Origin: Favolaschia claudopus
Taxonomy: Eukaryota > Basidiomycota > Agaricomycetes > Agaricales > Mycenaceae
Direction: 5' to 3'
NCBI GenBank assembly: GCA_037176885.1
Contig: JAWWNJ010000056.1
Location: 1,116,001-1,180,000 of the forward strand
DNA length: 64,000 nucleotides
Shown: positions 44,801 to 56,315 of the stretch, one piece after another
Layout: each line of letters opens with the position of its first letter
Position numbering within the stretch: position 1 is the stretch's first letter
Notes under the pieces: generated by a model
The model's database searches: none
What the model was told of the DNA's origin: nothing
What the model saw: only the letters and a program-made list of their open reading frames with translations
Made by a program: the position numbers and the translations under genes

Positions 44801-45254
44801 TACTGTAGCCTTGTGTATGGGTGAAACGTAACGCGTCACGCAGACTCCGTTTCGTTTTAACCGTCACGCGAAACGCAGGGCTGGTTTCACTGAAAGGTGC
44901 GTGACACAGAAATGACAAAAAAAGCGATTTTGCTGCTGAATTTATTTGTGCTGTTCGAATTTTTTTCTGGATTCCGAAGGCAATGCTCCTGGCTGAATTT
45001 CCGGTCTGTATCTTACGGTGGGACGGTCGGGACTGACAAAATTCCCATTTTCACCCAGATAAGAAGGTCCTGGCAGTCATTGTAAGCTCGAAATCATTAT
45101 TTACCTCGAGAACTGTCGTTTCTAGCCACTATTTGAAGCTGTTTCTCAAAGTTTTTGAGGTGTCACGCGTAACTCCCAGGTCATTTCTGGTTTCACGCCT
45201 TGCGTTTCAGGTCACGCTCGAAAGTCCGTTTCACCCATACACAAGGCTACAGTA
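44801..45254. mobile_element. MITE with TA target duplication
   Basis: The ends TACTGTAGCCTTGTGTATGG and its complement ending GGCTACAGTA are inverted repeats that continue as GTGAAACG/CGTTTCAC. TA flanks both ends. GTCACGCG/CGCGTGAC words recur in the interior. It lies at the broken end of the Tc1-like transposase. Confidence 0.8.
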
Positions 45255-45255
45255 C

Positions 45256-45477
45256 TTAAAGAGGGCCAGGCCATCAGTCGCGTGACTTTTGACAGAAAAT
45301 CACGGGGTTTTGTCAACATCCTACAACACAACCGGCTGTCGAGATGTTGAAACTCACACGCGGTCCCCGCGAGCGGCAGAGCGGCGCCGCGGGCAAGGAA
45401 TCCAGCAAAAAATCCAGGCGGGGTTTGGGGCGGAGCCCCGACAGGCTGTGTACCCCCCGTAGGTAGGGACGCGAGCG
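45256..45477 (-). repeat. GC-rich repeat unit, third copy (reverse)
   Basis: From AAAGAGGGCCAGGCCATCAG to GGTAGGGACGCGAGCG the sequence is the reverse complement of most of the unit at 27461-27745. It is truncated before the CAAGCTTAAG end and lies against the MITE ending at 45254. Confidence 0.75.
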
Positions 45478-45489
45478 CTTCCCTCCGCG

Positions 45490-45709
45490 CTGTCCGCCGC
45501 TCCTCAAATGTCATTGGGGTCGATAACTTCTCCCACTCGATGTCGGAATCGTCGCCATCTTCTTCACTTTTCGATCCGGAGTCTTCGTCTTCCCATGCCA
45601 TGGGATCTTCATCCGATGTTGGATCGGGGGTTTGGGGAAGTGAGTGCACAACCAGAAACATTCCATTCGAGTCACGCTGAGCCTGGGATCCTTTTTTATG
45701 CAGCCTCAC
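45490..45709 (-). pseudogene. acidic protein fragment, unidentified
   Basis: The minus-strand frame reads HSLPQTPDPTSDEDPMAWED, then EWEKLSTPMTFEERRTARRE. This is an acidic then basic segment like the N-terminal part of some fungal transposases. It runs into the GC-rich repeat on its 3' side, so it is cut. It could be the missing N-terminal side of the transposase at 44247, but no motif proves it. Confidence 0.25.
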
Positions 45710-45714
45710 CTGGG

Positions 45715-46318
45715 CATGGAGGGCGTTGATGGTGAGGACGAGGGCGCGATTGATGGCGTTTCACAGCCACCGGAACGATTGATCCGCTATCAAAAACGCG
45801 AAATTGCTGGACGAAACATTGAAAATCAAGTTTTCAAACTTTTGCTCCAGTAGATCTATAGAATACCCTCTAAAGATGCTATTTAAACAGTCTCAGGGTG
45901 CCTCAACCAAAACTGGATCGACAGTATGGATTGTCAAATTGGGACTCAAAGTTGTCACGAAGTTGTGACCGCCACCATAAGCACAAACGAGTGAGCACCA
46001 GTTGATCAAAACCCGTATATTGTTTCCAAAACGGCTGTAACGACGGTGACAGTCAAGAAGCTGTTTTGGATGATTGCGGGACAATCAACCCTGCAATGAC
46101 CACAAATTGGTGGTCGGCAACGCTGCCAAAAATCGGTGACGGGAAAGATGGTATTGCCGCTTTCGGAAATCGATGACATAACACATCTCACGCCACTTGA
46201 CCTTCACTCTTCCCGCTCATTCCTTTGCTCAGCGCACGATATTACACCCATCGATGGCCTGTAAAGTATTATAAATGGAATTAGACATTGAATTAGGGTA
46301 TATCTAGTGAGTTTCCAC
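45715..46318. other. no gene recognised
   Basis: This is the downstream flank of the transposase-like gene. No terminal inverted repeat matching the other flank could be seen. Confidence 0.35.
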
Positions 46319-49035
46319 TCAATCATAGTCGTCCAGCATGTCCTCTTCAAGCGCCTCGTCCTCCGCATCCCAACTGTCGACTATGGGAATCCCGTCGACT
46401 CCGTCCTTGTCTGAGACCCCCGCCGTCATTGCCGCCAATGCCAGCATCTGTAATCTTGGGAGAATCTGCTTGTTATAACGCTCGACGGCCGCGATTAATT
46501 GTCGGACTTTGGACTCTTTCGGCATTTTGCTGATGAGTGTCTTGGCCGGAATAACGCCCACCTCGACGAACTGGCGATGCCAATTGATGTTCTTGATGAG
46601 CTCCGTGGTGGTAATGCTTTTGTGGTTAGCCTCAATGTAGTCCGCATCCAGGATAGGCTTCAAAGCCTGAAGTTCCGCCAAAACCTCGGCCGCCCGTGCC
46701 TTCCTTTTCACCTCTGCTGCTTCTTTCTCCGCCGCCACAACCTTCTCGTGCGCCACGATCTTCATCCGACATTTCCTGTCCCTTCCAGAGTCAATCCGCC
46801 GCCTTGCCTCCGCTCGTAACCACGCTCGAAAAGCTTCAGTGACAGCCGGACTTTGAAGAAATTGTCGGGTGTCATTGACGGTATATTTTGATTTCGCGTT
46901 GTGAACACTGAGTGACAGTCGTGCCGCCTCTCGGACTGCTCTCCGAAGCACCCCCAGCGCACCCTCGTTGCGGTCGTTGGTCGGATTGACATAGATCAGC
47001 GCCCGTGCTGCTGCTGAGAGTCTGGCGATTACACCGTCCGGATGATATTCTTCACCGAAACGTTTCCAGGTGTCTGCCGCCCCAACGAAGAAGGACTTCA
47101 AGCAGCCCGACAGGTTTGGCAGCTTCGACTTCAGCTGCTGGATCGCATAGAAGACCTCGGGATACTCCCATACTTGTCCGTGAAGGGTTCCCGTCTCGTA
47201 CGACGCGTCCGGAGCGAGTAAAAGGTCTGGATTTTCGGCAATTTTTTCGCAAAATGAAATGACCTTTTTATGAAACTCCGCAAGATCGAGCGCGTTCATT
47301 TTCCGGTTCCCAGTGGCGCGTACGACCCGCATGTATGCGTAGCTGACCGCGTTTGCATACAGCGCGAGAACCACAAGCTCTGTGAGGGTAGGGATATCCT
47401 GCAAACCCTTGAGGACGTTCGCTTCGAGGTGATTAAGAGCAGTTTTGCCCTTGTTGTACATGATATGCGACATGAACTGGAGAATCTGGGGGAGATAGAG
47501 GATGATGAAGATAGCGCAATCACAGTGGGATTGGAAGCGGGTGTTGCTGGTGTCAGGACACGAAACTTTGAAGCCAAGTACGTCCTCAAAGTAGAGTTTG
47601 AAAGTGTCTTGCTGACCTCGTTTGTCGTCTTTGTGATTGAACAGAGCACCGAGCAAGCTCGTCAGCTTTACAGCACCACCCTCTGATGCGTCGAGAGCCT
47701 TCTCGGATGCTGCCGAGCCGCTATTGCTGTTCTTGACGGCCGATGCATTGGCTTTGTTCATCAACTTCACCGGTGCGGGCCCGCCAATCGACGCCCAAAA
47801 CAGCTTCATCCCTTCCACGCCCCCCTTGACCGAGTTCATCTCCTTGTGCATGCAGCACCCACACCATACGAGCGACTCCGCCTCGAAGCGCTCCTCTGCC
47901 GACAGATTCTTCCACTCCTGCTCCCCGAAATGGCAATACAACGCCCGACATACTTCAATGTCCCGGATCGCCTTCTCTTCTTCCGACAGCGCATTCCAAG
48001 CATCCAATCCCCCGGCGTTGGCGATCTTGTCATTGCTGAACTGCAGAATTGTCGGCATATATTGCTGCATCGAGGCGCTAGATAGCCATCGCTTCCCGAG
48101 CATAACGGTGCGCGAGTTCCGCACCCACTCGGTGATCAGTCGCGCAAGCTTTTTCTGATCATTCGCGTGGTCTGTCCCCAGAGCTTTGATGAAGGTGATG
48201 AATTCGTCGACGTCGATGGGATTGGCGCGGCCAAGCGGAGAGGCATTGTACGTGCCCACCAGACCCTCTACTAGGACGGTACGCCATCCTTCCATTTGCG
48301 ACTCGCTCGTGTGATCCGTTGCAGAGGCCGTCGCCGCTCAATGTGATAGCTGAGATATTCCCTGTCAGATTAATAGCTTAGAGGTCAACCAAAACACGTA
48401 CCTTTCGACGCATTAATCTCCATAGCCACCTGAACATCCGAAGCAATTCCTCCCTCCTCCATCACCCGCCCCACCTGCCGCGCGCTAATGTGATCCTGAA
48501 CCTGCAGGCCGAGGCCGGTGCCAACTGTGTGAATGACTGGGTCGACATTTTCGGGTGTGACTTTCAGCGCGACGAGCTCGCGAACCATCTCCCGACTCTG
48601 CTCCACAAAAATCCCACCCTTTCCCTTCATCCAACGCTTCGTGTCTGAGACGCGTGCCAGCTTCATGGCTTTGCCAATTCCATCGGTTTTCCTTCTCCCC
48701 AATCGAACGGCTTGGACGGCGCGAGCATGTTTAGATCGATTTAACTCGGCACGAAGCCCATCAGCAGATAGTCGCGCGCGATTGGCTTGACGCGACTTAT
48801 TATGGAGTCTGCGAGCCAGCTCATCGGCGCGGGAAACCAGAGCCTCGTTGTTCTCCTTTAGTGAGCTATTCTCTGATTCCATGGTGGCCATCCGATGTTC
48901 GAGAGCGGCCATCCTTTCCAGTAGAAGCTGTTTCCGCGGGGTGACAGGACTGTCATGAGCCTGTCTCTCGCGCGCTTCTTGCTTCTGACGCGTGAGATTC
49001 CGAGCATGCTCTCTCCTTCCCTTTGAGACAGGCAT
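46319..49035 (-). CDS. transposase-like protein of an uncharacterised Agaricomycete family
   Basis: Exon 1 (49035-48402) encodes a basic head and a coiled-coil region (residues about 30-110), then VMEEGGIASDVQVAMEI. A 40-nt intron (48362-48401) joins it in frame to SKGNISAITLSGDG. The phase then changes near 48290, and a 658-codon frame to 46319 continues. Landmarks in it are TYNASPLGR, WCGCCMHKEMN, LLGALFNHKDDKRGQQD, PTNDRNEGALGVL and a charged helical C-terminus. SGDG, the Cys/His block and NDxNEG are invariant-looking in the multicopy relatives I remember, which suggests a metal-dependent nuclease or transposase, but this is inference. No flanking TIRs were found. The one phase change could be a missed small intron or an indel. 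Confidence 0.6.
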
Positions 49036-49039
49036 CTGA

Positions 49040-49590
49040 CGCGTAAAAGACGCGTCAAAAGCGCGTTTGGAGGCGGTTTGTGGACGGGGAGGACGCGTCG
49101 GTGACGGTAGTGACGAGAGCGGCGGAGGCCGGGCCGCATGTCCGACTTCCTAAAAAGGTATCGAAACGTACCTCGAACAATTCTGTCGCCTACGCATCAG
49201 ACCTTGGCAAGGTGTTGCGGAGTAAAATGTGTAGCTAGCTGAGCTTTGCTCAATGTCTGAAGTCATTTATCTCTGATGTAAGTGTATCTCAGAAAAACTG
49301 TGTTTTGATCGAAAAATTTCTCGGTTTGTACACATATGAATTGAAATTGAAAATTCTGCTACAGTCATATAATGCTAGTACTCTATGCCATGGTATTTGC
49401 CCGCCAACACTTATGAATCTACTGAGTGGATGAGCCGCAAGTACCCTTGACCACGCATCAGGCCAGTGTCGGAGTTTGAAATTGGCAGTGCATTGCCGAC
49501 CACCACACAAATGGACACACTTGCATGCACGTGCCTGAATGTTTGACAAGTGAAGGTGGGAGTCCGAGGGACATCAGAATAAATAATTCA
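49040..49590. other. intergenic, between divergent neighbours
   Basis: No gene is recognised. Near 49035-49075 there are ACGCGT words (GACGCGTAAAAGACGCGTC). The stretch before 49615 should contain the promoter of the P450 gene; the AT-rich AATAAATAATTC near 49580 is the best TATA-like candidate. Confidence 0.4.
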
Positions 49591-49614
49591 GCGCCCACGT
49601 CTCTCTTCCCCACC

Positions 49615-51847
49615 ATGCAGTCCACCACCATTGCTCTATCGCTTGGCGCTCTCTCTTTCATTCTTCTCCGTACGATCTTTCGAAAAGCCAAAGGAAGCCT
49701 GCCTCCAGGCCCTCCTGGTCTTCCTCTTATCGGTGTACGCCCCACTTCTATTCTCACGACGCTCACCGTGGCGTTCTTTTTATTCAGAATGTTCTCGACA
49801 TGCCCTCTACCATGGAGTGGCTCAAGTTCGCCGACTGGGGAGCCAAGTGGGGTATTAATCGGGCTCGACAAAGGTCATAGACTGCTTCTGACTTGCGATG
49901 CAGGCGATATCTGCTCCGTCAGTCTCTTTGGCCAGCCGATCGTCATCCTTAACTCCGCTACTATCATTGAGGACCTGAATGAGAATACCGCTGCGTTTTC
50001 CACCCGGCCCCGACTTCCCATGGCCGGAGAGCTAGTCGGATATGACCAGATCTTGGTTCTCATACCGTCAGCGGCGTTCTTCTCCCCATTCTACTTATTT
50101 TTTGACTTCAATCGCTCTTCGTTTCAAGCTACGGCCCGCGATTTCGAACTTATCGGAAATATTTTGCCAACCAGATCGGAAGTCTCGGCGGGTACGTTCT
50201 CTGCGACGTCTCATTTCCGAGTCTCCAGCTAATCGATGAGGTATAGAGTGCAACAAGTAATTGTAATGGAGACGGAGATCCATCGTTTCCTCAAACGGCT
50301 ACTATTGAACCCCGGTGCCGACGCTATAAGTAACCATCTACGGAAGTAAGTTCAATTTAGCTTCTTCAATTTCGTTCATTCTCACATATCATAACGATTC
50401 TAGACTGACGGGAGCCATTATTCTTCGCATAACATACGGAATCGAAGTTCAAGAGGAAAACGATCCTTTCGTGACACTCATCGAAAAAGCAAACAACAAC
50501 TTCAATGCCGCTACTCAGCCAGGAAAGTTTATTTTTTAATGGCGATCGTCACGGGTAGTCATTCATCTTGTGCGTTCAGGCGCATTCCTTGTCGACGTCT
50601 TCCCCGCCATGTTGCGCATCCCCGAAATTCTCGCACCATTCAAACAGACGGCGCGAATTTGGGCGAGAGAAACGAAGGACATGGTCGAGGCCCCATATCA
50701 TTTCGTTCGACAACAAATGGTGCGAAGAATATTAACTTCACATGGCTGGCCATCCCTGCTCATTTCCCGGACACGATATATTTCAGACCAGCGGGACCGC
50801 TCCCATCTCATTTGTTTCTAGCCTTCTTAAAGAGGAAGAGAAGCTCAGCGAGGAAGATCTACGTGACATCAAATTCACCGCGGCGTCCTTCTATGGCGGT
50901 AAGCTTAATTTTACGGGAGCCGCAGAGGCTCACCGGAACAATAGGAGGGGCAGACACTTCAGCAGCTGCTATGCAAGCATTTTTTCTAGCAATGGTTCTT
51001 GCTCCAGGTAAGCACCACAAATATTCTCACATCCATGTTCTCAACTCACAGAAATCAATCGGATCTGTATTTCAGAGGTTCAACGAGAAGCGCAAACCGA
51101 AATTGACTCCGTAGTCGGGACGACACGCCTGCCACTATTTTCAGACCGTGAACAGCTGCCATACGTCTCAGCCGTCGTAACAGAACTCTTGCGCTGGCAC
51201 AGTGTTGCGCCTCTTGGTGAGTCGCGGGATCTCCGCCCGGATGTCGTTGGGATGTTGATATGTCTCCAGGTGTTCCTCACGCTGCGATGGAGGACACCGT
51301 TATCAATGGCCACTTTATCCCGGAAGGTAGCTTTTCGTCTCACGTCTTTTCTGGTCAACTAAACTCACTCATTCTAACCTCATCCAGGATCCGTGATTAT
51401 CGCCAACCTCTGGTGCGTTCTTTCGTCTATCCCGATTTCTTGATCAAATTCTCAACTCGCCCATCATATAGGAACATTCTCAACGATCCGGAAACATACC
51501 CCAAACCAGACAAATTCGACCCCACTCGCTACCTCAGACCTTTCCCACAACGCGACCCGCGCACCGTCTGTTTTGGTTTCGGTCGCAGAGTCTGCCCAGG
51601 AAAATACCTCGCGGAAGTCTCTCTCTTTTGCACCGTCGCATCTATCCTCGCGACGTTCGATATATCACGCGCGCCGGGCCCGCTGCCTGTGCACGAAAAT
51701 ACCCAGGGGACGATCAGGTGAGTCGGTCACTGGCATGGCGGTTGGTTTTGGAATCAGGATTGAGAGAATTATTTTTATTTTAGTCACCCCAAACCGTTCG
51801 ATTGCGTCGTGAAGCCGCGTTCAGACCATGCTGTTACACTGATCTAA
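49615..51847 (+). pseudogene. cytochrome P450 monooxygenase, 14 exons, one defective splice donor
   Basis: Exons can be joined to 491 codons: 49615-49734, 49788-49851, 49904-50066, 50129-50191, 50247-50345, 50404-50522, 50580-50719, 50787-50898, 50945-51007, 51076-51216, 51270-51326, 51388-51412, 51472-51717, 51784-51847. An N-terminal membrane anchor precedes the hinge PPGPPGLPLIG. GGADTSAAAM is the I-helix oxygen-binding motif, ELLRW supplies ExxR, and FGFGRRVCPGK is the heme-thiolate loop. Length and motifs fit a microsomal fungal P450 related to OrdA-type oxidoreductases; the substrate is unknown. All donors are GT except after exon 6: GAAAGT at 50523 replaces the expected GTAAGT. Normal splicing should fail there unless a GA donor is tolerated. 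Confidence 0.85.
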
Positions 51848-52036
51848 GGCAATTTGGATCAAACCACCTTTTGCACCATTCAATATTGGCTTTGGCGCAT
51901 AGAGGGACAGTGCAGAATATATGGTGTCATATGGAAAACTTATAGCCCGAACATTGGAGCTAGTTCTACCGTATTGCCTTGGTTCTTTCTCTATTCTGTT
52001 GAGCTATATTTTGCGCTGCAACGCACAAAGAAAAAA

Positions 52037-52806
52037 TCAAACAAAATGTGTATGCATCGTAGATGTGTACCCTTTGACCAATGACTCGGTCATCATCTGA
52101 TCAAAGTGGGCATTGTAGACCTCGATGACCTTGGTTCGATCACCCAGCAACTTATCAAGATGCCAGGCAATAGCGAGTTTGTGCAAAGCGACCCGGGTCG
52201 CTTTGGGACTGCTCAGATCGCGACAATGAGCAGTCACAGGTGTGAGGTCCCAGCGACCTCGGAATGCCCCATGGCAATACTCTTCTATGGTATCTGTCGT
52301 TGCGGAGATCTGAGCGGTTGAAAAGCGATCTGGGTCGCTCGCACAAACTCTCTAATGGTAACCCAAACATAAAACACGTCTGCACAAGTCGTGTTCTGAC
52401 CTTCGAGTGCAGTAATCCCGTTGGCTCCGGCCTCGAACAACTTAACCATGCAGTCGAGTTGGGCAAGGAATCCGTAACAGGCGGCGCCGGATGTGAGATA
52501 AGGGGTGAGTCGTTTAGTCTGGAATGAATTATCATATCTGATGAAGGACGAAGATTGATACTCACGGCCTTTGTAGCAAAAGTAATGGTGCCGGCCGCAA
52601 CACATGCCACAAGCGCGGGCATGCAAAGTTTAACTGCAAGTGCCTGGATGTAAGTGGTCCCGAATCTCGTCTCGGATGCCCGTGGTAATACCCTGGCGGG
52701 TTCGCTCGAATGCCAGCTGAGCTGTTCCGAGATTGGATTGTCCGAAAAAATTAGATATTGCAGAAATTATGCCGAGTTCCTGTTGAAAGAGTTGACCGAT
52801 GTAAAA
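52037..52806 (-). pseudogene. hAT-like transposase (RNase H-like fold) relic, split by a MITE
   Basis: On the minus strand the reading is IGQLFQQELGIISAISNFFG and RTRQGITTGIRDEI, then after a phase change VACVAAGTITFATK. A GTGAGT...TTCCAG intron (about 52520-52566) leads to TKRLTPYLTSGAACYGFLAQ and LEGQNTTCADVFYVWVTI. The MITE at 52171-52354 interrupts it. Beyond the MITE it continues AWHLDKLLGDRTKVIEVYN and HFDQMMTESLVKGY. The LEGQNxTCxDVFY...FxQMMxES pattern is the C-terminal part of a hAT-related transposase-like family abundant in Agaricomycetes. The N-terminus and dimerisation tail are missing. Confidence 0.65.
52171..52354. mobile_element. palindromic MITE, copy 2
   Basis: The ends TAGCGAGTTTGTGC and GCACAAACTCTCTA are inverted repeats with a TA duplication. 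The interior mirrors that of 36047-36251 (GCGACCCGGGTCGC ... GCGATCTGGGTCGC). Removing the element and one TA rejoins the hAT-like frame as FYVWVTI-IAWHLDKLL, so the insertion point is exact. Confidence 0.85.
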
Positions 52807-53322
52807 TCAAGGCAGAATACGCTTTAAAAATCTTTCTCATAATGTCAAATTCTCGCTGCAACTAGCCTGCCAGTGTCTATCAGGCCTTTTCGAAACATAG
52901 TCAGTCCAACAAATCACTTCAGCCGTGGCGCCGCCAGAAGGCTTATTATCCTCGTGTTCAGGGCTATCTTCTGCATCCGCCGATGGAGTCCACGGCTCGT
53001 TTCCGCGGGTTCTATTAGCAAATCGCCCCCAAGTACGATTACGAGGCTTGGGGCGCCAATCCCGGTCCTCTCGGTCAATTGCTTCTTGCGACTTTTCGAA
53101 GCGAACTGCCCATTTGACCAACTTTTCGAGTGAGGTTTCTTCGGGACTCAAGCCACGATCCAACCATTTAACACGTATGTACTGTTGCACACCATCCCAG
53201 AATATTTGGACTAAATTGCGCTCAGTTACATCCGGAAATCTCTTTGCTAGAGTCGAAAGATCGCGTTCGAAGTCTCGCACTGATCTCTTGCCCTGGTAAG
53301 CATTCATCAACCGCTCACGAAG

Positions 53323-53564
53323 TGTCAGAATATAAACCGAGGTGGCTGAAAGCCAGTATAGCTCTATCAGAACAAGAGCTGCTGGAGTGCAGGTGCAGGA
53401 GCACACGGAGGGGCACAAGAGTCTCAGAGATGAGGGTAAAGAGTAAGAATGATTGATTGTAGACTGTACTCAACTACGAGAAGTATATAAATGTAGATAG
53501 GTATCAATGGATAAGAAATGTCCGAAGTCGGAATGATGCGAACCAACAAATTCATATCCTGACA
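53323..53564 (-). repeat. 3' LTR of the inserted element
   Basis: The 242-bp LTR carries the 5-bp extra segment GAACA near 53370. A TATA-like word (TATATAAATG on the + strand, near 53485) lies within it. Confidence 0.85.
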
Positions 53565-53679
53565 CTCCCACCTTCGCAAAGAACGAGATATAGCCTACAA
53601 AGGAATAAAAGCAACAATAACGAATGTGCGAGAGCTCCCACCGAATAGCGCATTCAGAAGACAGAAAGAACTATAGCAG

Positions 53680-54060
53680 TCATACCAAAACAAACACCAA
53701 GGCAGCGCAAACTGCAATCAAGACAATGGCTACAGTCCCCGTCACCATATGTTGAAAAGACAGTTGCGCTACAATGGAGAAGTTGGTGAGAACAAGTGTT
53801 GTTTCCGCAACTTGGCTATAATTGGTCGTCCGCATGTGCGATCCAAGTGGAAGCCCATAAGCCTTCACTTGATGATAACCAGATCCTGCGCGTATACATA
53901 GCAGCGCACTGGCCATTAGATACCTAGAGAATACCAGCGAAAAGGGCTCCACTATCCAAATGAACAATAAAATCTGGATGTGATACACTGTGTGCGCAAG
54001 GACAGCACAGCAGTTGGAGCAGCAATGTTGGCTCCCACCTATCCCAAGAGACCGCAGCAT
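53680..54060 (-). CDS. hydrophobic ORF inside the LTR element, unidentified
   Basis: This frame of 126 codons has two hydrophobic segments, ILLFIWIVEPFSLVF near the middle and GTVAIVLIAVCAALVFVLV at the C-terminus, that could be membrane helices. It has no relative that I recognise and may be chance or a captured host fragment. Confidence 0.25.
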   Translation of the reverse strand: MLRSLGIGGSQHCCSNCCAVLAHTVYHIQILLFIWIVEPFSLVFSRYLMASALLCIRAGSGYHQVKAYGLPLGSHMRTTNYSQVAETTLVLTNFSIVAQLSFQHMVTGTVAIVLIAVCAALVFVLV

Positions 54061-54705
54061 GCAGTGCAGCGATTAGGAATAGAAGTCGGTGGTGCATTCT
54101 GCCGAACGGTAAAGGTCGTAATCTGTGATGGAAGAAAGAGGTCGGCAGAATGAATATGGAAGCTCATGCTGGTAGGAATTGTCGTGCAAGGGGAAGTGAA
54201 CCGACAATGGCTGTACAGTGTAGACGCCGTTGTAATCCATGGAACAGCAGGACAATTGAGGTAAATAATAACCTCCTCGAGGGTGAAAATGCTAGGGATG
54301 ATGGAAGGATCATGAAAGGAAAAAATTCCTTTCAATAGTGAGGATCCAGAGAGAGGCCGAAGCTGCACACAGTGTGGGAGAACTGAGCATAGTGTGTGGG
54401 AAGGAACTCTCGGACAGTCATCGGGATGAGTAGGTCATGTGCATAGGCACTTGACATCCATGAGAGATCTGTACAGCAGCGTGAGAACCAGTAGATGCTG
54501 TAGAGATAAGAGTGTCGAGGCTGCAGTGTAAGGGAGGCTTAAGAGGATGACCTAGGAAGAGCAGCAAAGATTCGAGGTGGATGTGAGGATGGCATAGATC
54601 AGGATGAGCAGTGGAAGTAATGAGTGGATGGTAAGATCCCGGAGGTACGCTAGAGCAAGCCGCTCTCGCATCAAGCTCAGACGCTAGGGCTCGGGGCCCA
54701 TAACC

Positions 54706-54942
54706 TGTCAGAATATAAACCGAGGTGGCTGAAAGCCAGTATAGCTCTATCAAGAGCTGCTGGAGTGCAGGTGCAGGAGCACACGGAGGGGCACAAGAGT
54801 CTCAGAGATGAGGGTAAAGAGTAAGAATGATTGATTGTAGACTGTACTCAACTACGAGAAGTATATAAATGTAGATAGGTATCAATGGATAAGAAATGTC
54901 CGAAGTCGGAATGATGCGAACCAACAAATTCATATCCTGACA
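54706..54942 (-). repeat. 5' LTR of the inserted element
   Basis: The 237-bp partner of 53323-53564, it directly abuts the gag sequence at 54943. Confidence 0.85.
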
Positions 54943-56315
54943 GAAGTCGTAGTTTGAAGTCAACAGGGAAGCAATAGTCAAATAGACCACTATAAACCTT
55001 TTTTACGTCCCACTTGCGTTGCTCATTTGCTACGAAATTCATGAAGAACTTGCTCGCCGAACCGGACATGAAGTTGACCATGCACATCAAAATCAATTTA
55101 TCCGATAAACCGTTCAACTTAGCCCATGTATCAACCTCGTATGTCCACTGATCAAACAGATCCAAGTTCGGCTTTCCATCCCAAATAAACGGTGCTTTAA
55201 TTTTAACCCCGCTCATTGCTTTCTTCATATCTCTTCGTAAACTCCTCTTCTTCTCTTTCTTCCGTTTAGTTTCCTTTGCCTTTCGGCGCTTCGCGCGGGA
55301 AGAAACAGAGTCAGACGAGCTCGAAGAGCTCGAGTCTGAGCTGTCACCTGAAGAGTCATCAGAATCCGAAGAATCTGAATCCGAAGTTGAAGAGGAGTCA
55401 TCCGAATCGTTGCTCGGAGAATCAGAAGAGCTGTCAGGAGGACTAGGTGGGCTTCCGCTCTTACTTGTGGTCCGTCTGAACCAACCGCCATCAGGCAGCT
55501 GCGATGATGGTCGCTCAAAGGAAGTCGGTTTCTTCTTTGACTTGCTTGCCGGTTTCTTACCACCTCGGCCCTTACCGGATCTCTTTGACGACGAGTCGGT
55601 AGGCCTTTCAGCTTTCATGTTCCGCAGGAAATCAGCGAAAGCCTTGCTTCGCTCTCCCCGCATCAACATTCTTGCCTTTACCTGAGCTTCCGCTGATATT
55701 TACTTTCTCGGTATGCTCGGGTAATTCTACTATTACAGCCATAGTACTAACTTTACTATTAGCTGTTGAATCCCACTCGTTCGGAAGCGGGCCAAGCTGA
55801 TCTTCACTTTGACTTAGGTCAAACCAACTCGGGAAAAATTTGTGTTCTATTTTCATAGGTCTATTCCAATCATAAACCTGCTTCCTAGCCGTAACCCTAG
55901 GGACAATGAACGCGCCTTCCGCATCATCCCAATCAACGGCATTGTCTAAATTCGGGGTAAGCACACCCGAATAATCAGACTCGTTGTCTGATTTAATCTC
56001 AGAGTCGCCTCCATATGAGGCGCTCTCTGATTTCACATCTTCGTCGTGACCGAGGAAATAATCAATGTGTTCCTCTAGGCCCGCCCTCCAAACTGGAGGT
56101 GAAGATGGAGTGCGCAATGCACTCTGATCTACTGGAGGCAAGCTTCCTGGCTTAAGCTCGCCCTCCGCTACTAACTCGAGGGTTCCGTTTACATCATGGA
56201 ATGATTCCCCCACTTCGGCTGCTTCCACCGCGAGAGTTTTGCGGGAGCTCCGAACGCCAAACTCAACTGGAGAGTAGGCTTTTCTACGCGTAGAAACCAT
56301 AATGTATGGCTTCAA

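Larger units (their letters stand above)
53323..54942 (-). mobile_element. non-autonomous LTR retrotransposon (TRIM/LARD-like) inside gag
   Basis: The LTRs 53323-53564 (242 bp) and 54706-54942 (237 bp) start TGTCAG and end CTGACA. They are identical apart from one 5-bp indel (GAACA). The flanks share the 4-bp duplication GAAG (53319-53322 and 54943-54946). On the minus strand GGTTATGGGCCCC follows the 5' LTR (primer-site position) and GCGAAGGTGGGAG precedes the 3' LTR (polypurine tract). The internal 1.1 kb has no gag or pol. Confidence 0.85.
52837..56300 (-). pseudogene. gag: Gag of a second Ty3/Gypsy element, split by an LTR insertion
   Basis: The ATG at 56300 starts MVSTRRKAYSPVEFG. The frame runs to about 55650, shifts phase within KGKNVDAGRAKQ, and continues with a basic head and a long Ser/Asp-rich linker. 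The capsid core follows (KAPFIWDGKPNLDLFDQW, FMNFVANEQRKWDVKK). At 54943 an LTR element (53323-54942) interrupts it. Beyond it the frame resumes: KLRL joins RERLMNAYQGKRS, then ERNLVQIFWDGVQQYI, LVKWAVRFEKSQEA and an arginine-rich region. This is Retrotrans_gag. The sequence stops at 52837, before any zinc knuckle or pol, so the element is 3'-truncated. Confidence 0.8.

Noticed and set aside
44817..44918. N-terminal residues (MSFLCHAPFSETS...) as the start of the Tc1-like transposase
   Set aside because: They are encoded by the MITE that begins at 44801, not by the transposase gene.
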